Part shown: one piece after another, positions 45,138-45,558 of the stretch
Position numbering within the stretch: the first letter of the stretch is position 1
Layout of the letters: every line of letters starts with the position of its first letter
Source of the DNA: Rhodospirillales bacterium
GTDB lineage: Bacteria; Pseudomonadota; Alphaproteobacteria; BOG-932; Roseiterribacteraceae
DNA: 45,558 nucleotides
Direction of reading: 5' to 3'
NCBI GenBank assembly: GCA_028291345.1
Contig: JAQGIF010000313.1
Location: 1 to 45,558, forward strand
Translations under genes and position numbers: made by a program
The notes under the pieces: generated by a model
Databases searched by the model: none
The model's input: only the letters and a program-made list of their open reading frames with translations
What the model was told of the DNA's origin: nothing

Positions 45138-45152
45138 CCGATCAATGATCGG
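45138..45152. promoter_or_regulatory. 15-bp palindrome upstream of the permease
   Basis: CCGATCAATGATCGG is a perfect palindrome around a single central base, 79 bp before the permease start. A TTGACA-like hexamer lies just downstream on the minus strand (around 45121-45126). It may be an operator. Confidence 0.4.
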
Positions 45153-45205
45153 CACATTGATTCTGATGGGCCCGGTACACCGGAGACAATTTTCGAAGGC
45201 CGGCG

Positions 45206-45243
45206 CGCCCCAGAAGGACTCGAACCTCCAACCTTCTGATGCG
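45206..45243 (-). other. tRNA 3'-half-like remnant
   Basis: The minus strand carries ATCAGAAGGTT, a T arm GGAGG-TTCGAGT-CCTTC and TGGGGCG, as in the 3' half of a tRNA-Arg-type gene. No matching 5' acceptor (CGCCCCA) or D arm lies upstream, so an intact tRNA is unlikely. Such fragments are typical of element attachment sites. Confidence 0.4.
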
Positions 45244-45558
45244 TAGCCGCGCATCATAAGGCCAGCCGACGATACGCCAAGGCCGATTGGCGTTCAGACA
45301 CAAGGCGATGGCCGGTTGGCCGACCGATTGAAGCCACCCCGGGTCAATCCTCGGAAACGGCCGTCCGGTACTCGTATCGGTACTTTCGGAGACATCAGGA
45401 CGCCCCCCAGGCTTTCCGGGCCTGCATCCTTAGGCGAGGTGCCTCCGCTCTATCCCCCTGTTACGACCTCCCTGTTGCCCAAAATCATTCTACTGCAACT
45501 CCTCGATCGCGCGAGCGGTATCGAGCAGCTGCGTTTTTAAGCCTGTGAGTTAGACCGT

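Larger units (their letters stand above)
45060..45558. other. Right-end intergenic stretch without a supported gene
   Basis: About 500 bp hold the permease upstream region, a tRNA 3'-half-like remnant and several inverted repeats, for example ACGCCAA/TTGGCGT at 45274-45293. A 74-codon open frame at 45316-45540 lacks a ribosome-binding site and family features, so I do not call it. The tail after 45300 has a structured, non-coding look, but no known RNA was recognised. Confidence 0.4.

Noticed and set aside
45200-45290. Intact tRNA gene
   Set aside because: No 5' acceptor strand complementary to TGGGGCG and no D arm could be placed, so only a 3'-half-like remnant is claimed.
45316-45540. 74-codon open frame at the right end
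   Set aside because: There is no ribosome-binding site, the composition is low-complexity Pro/Arg/Leu, and no known family is apparent.
1-45558. CRISPR arrays, insertion sequences or prophage genes
   Set aside because: No regularly spaced repeats, transposases, integrases or phage structural genes were seen on either strand.

Overview
The window looks like chromosomal DNA of an alphaproteobacterium, most probably a sphingomonad or close relative. The grounds are high G+C, long ATGA-type overlaps, a TonB-receptor-led catabolic operon, an sRNA with the hallmarks of the alphaproteobacterial alpha-r8/suhB (MmgR) family, an Irr-type iron-control box, and two promoters matching the alphaproteobacterial general-stress sigma factor EcfG (GGAAC-N16-CGTT). 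Genus is not determined. No phage, insertion sequence or CRISPR array was seen.

Layout, left to right. 1-2713: the end of a surface-polysaccharide locus (partial glycosyltransferase, UDP-glucuronate 4-epimerase-like protein) and a FadL-type outer-membrane transporter, all on the minus strand. 2714-5546: a plus-strand unit of rubrerythrin, an Fe-S oxidoreductase and DUF3501, with an Irr-like box upstream. 5547-5902: the sRNA on the minus strand. 5903-6947: small genes (unknown, a YodC/DUF2158-like mini-ORF, a YcgN-type cysteine-cluster protein). 7129-12379: a PQQ alcohol dehydrogenase with a fused cytochrome c domain and a lanthanide-type Asp pair, then a hybrid histidine kinase. 12527-16869: an RND efflux pump. 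16940-25112: mixed metabolic and stress genes, including a stress-promoter small protein, CinA/PncC, a broken DUF4142 gene, a quinone oxidoreductase, a Tat-exported F420-type LLM enzyme, DUF6328 with pyrophosphatase, an ATP-dependent DNA ligase under an EcfG promoter, and DUF1254.

25079-30802 is one minus-strand operon: TonB receptor, NTF2-like protein, short-chain dehydrogenase, second NTF2-like protein, cobalt-type nitrile hydratase alpha and beta, and its accessory protein. A divergent regulator lies at 31099. Receptor plus enzymes suggest uptake and conversion of an unknown nitrile; no amidase is present.

32000-43782 is a complete selenocysteine island. It holds selD (plus strand), then on the minus strand tRNA-Sec (selC), selB, a Sel1-repeat protein, selA, fdhE and the three subunits of a membrane-bound, Tat-exported formate dehydrogenase. 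The catalytic subunit carries an in-frame UGA (Sec200) that naive gene calling splits into two ORFs. The island therefore encodes both the Sec machinery and a selenoprotein client. A DUF318/ArsP-like permease and a tRNA 3'-half-like remnant close the window.
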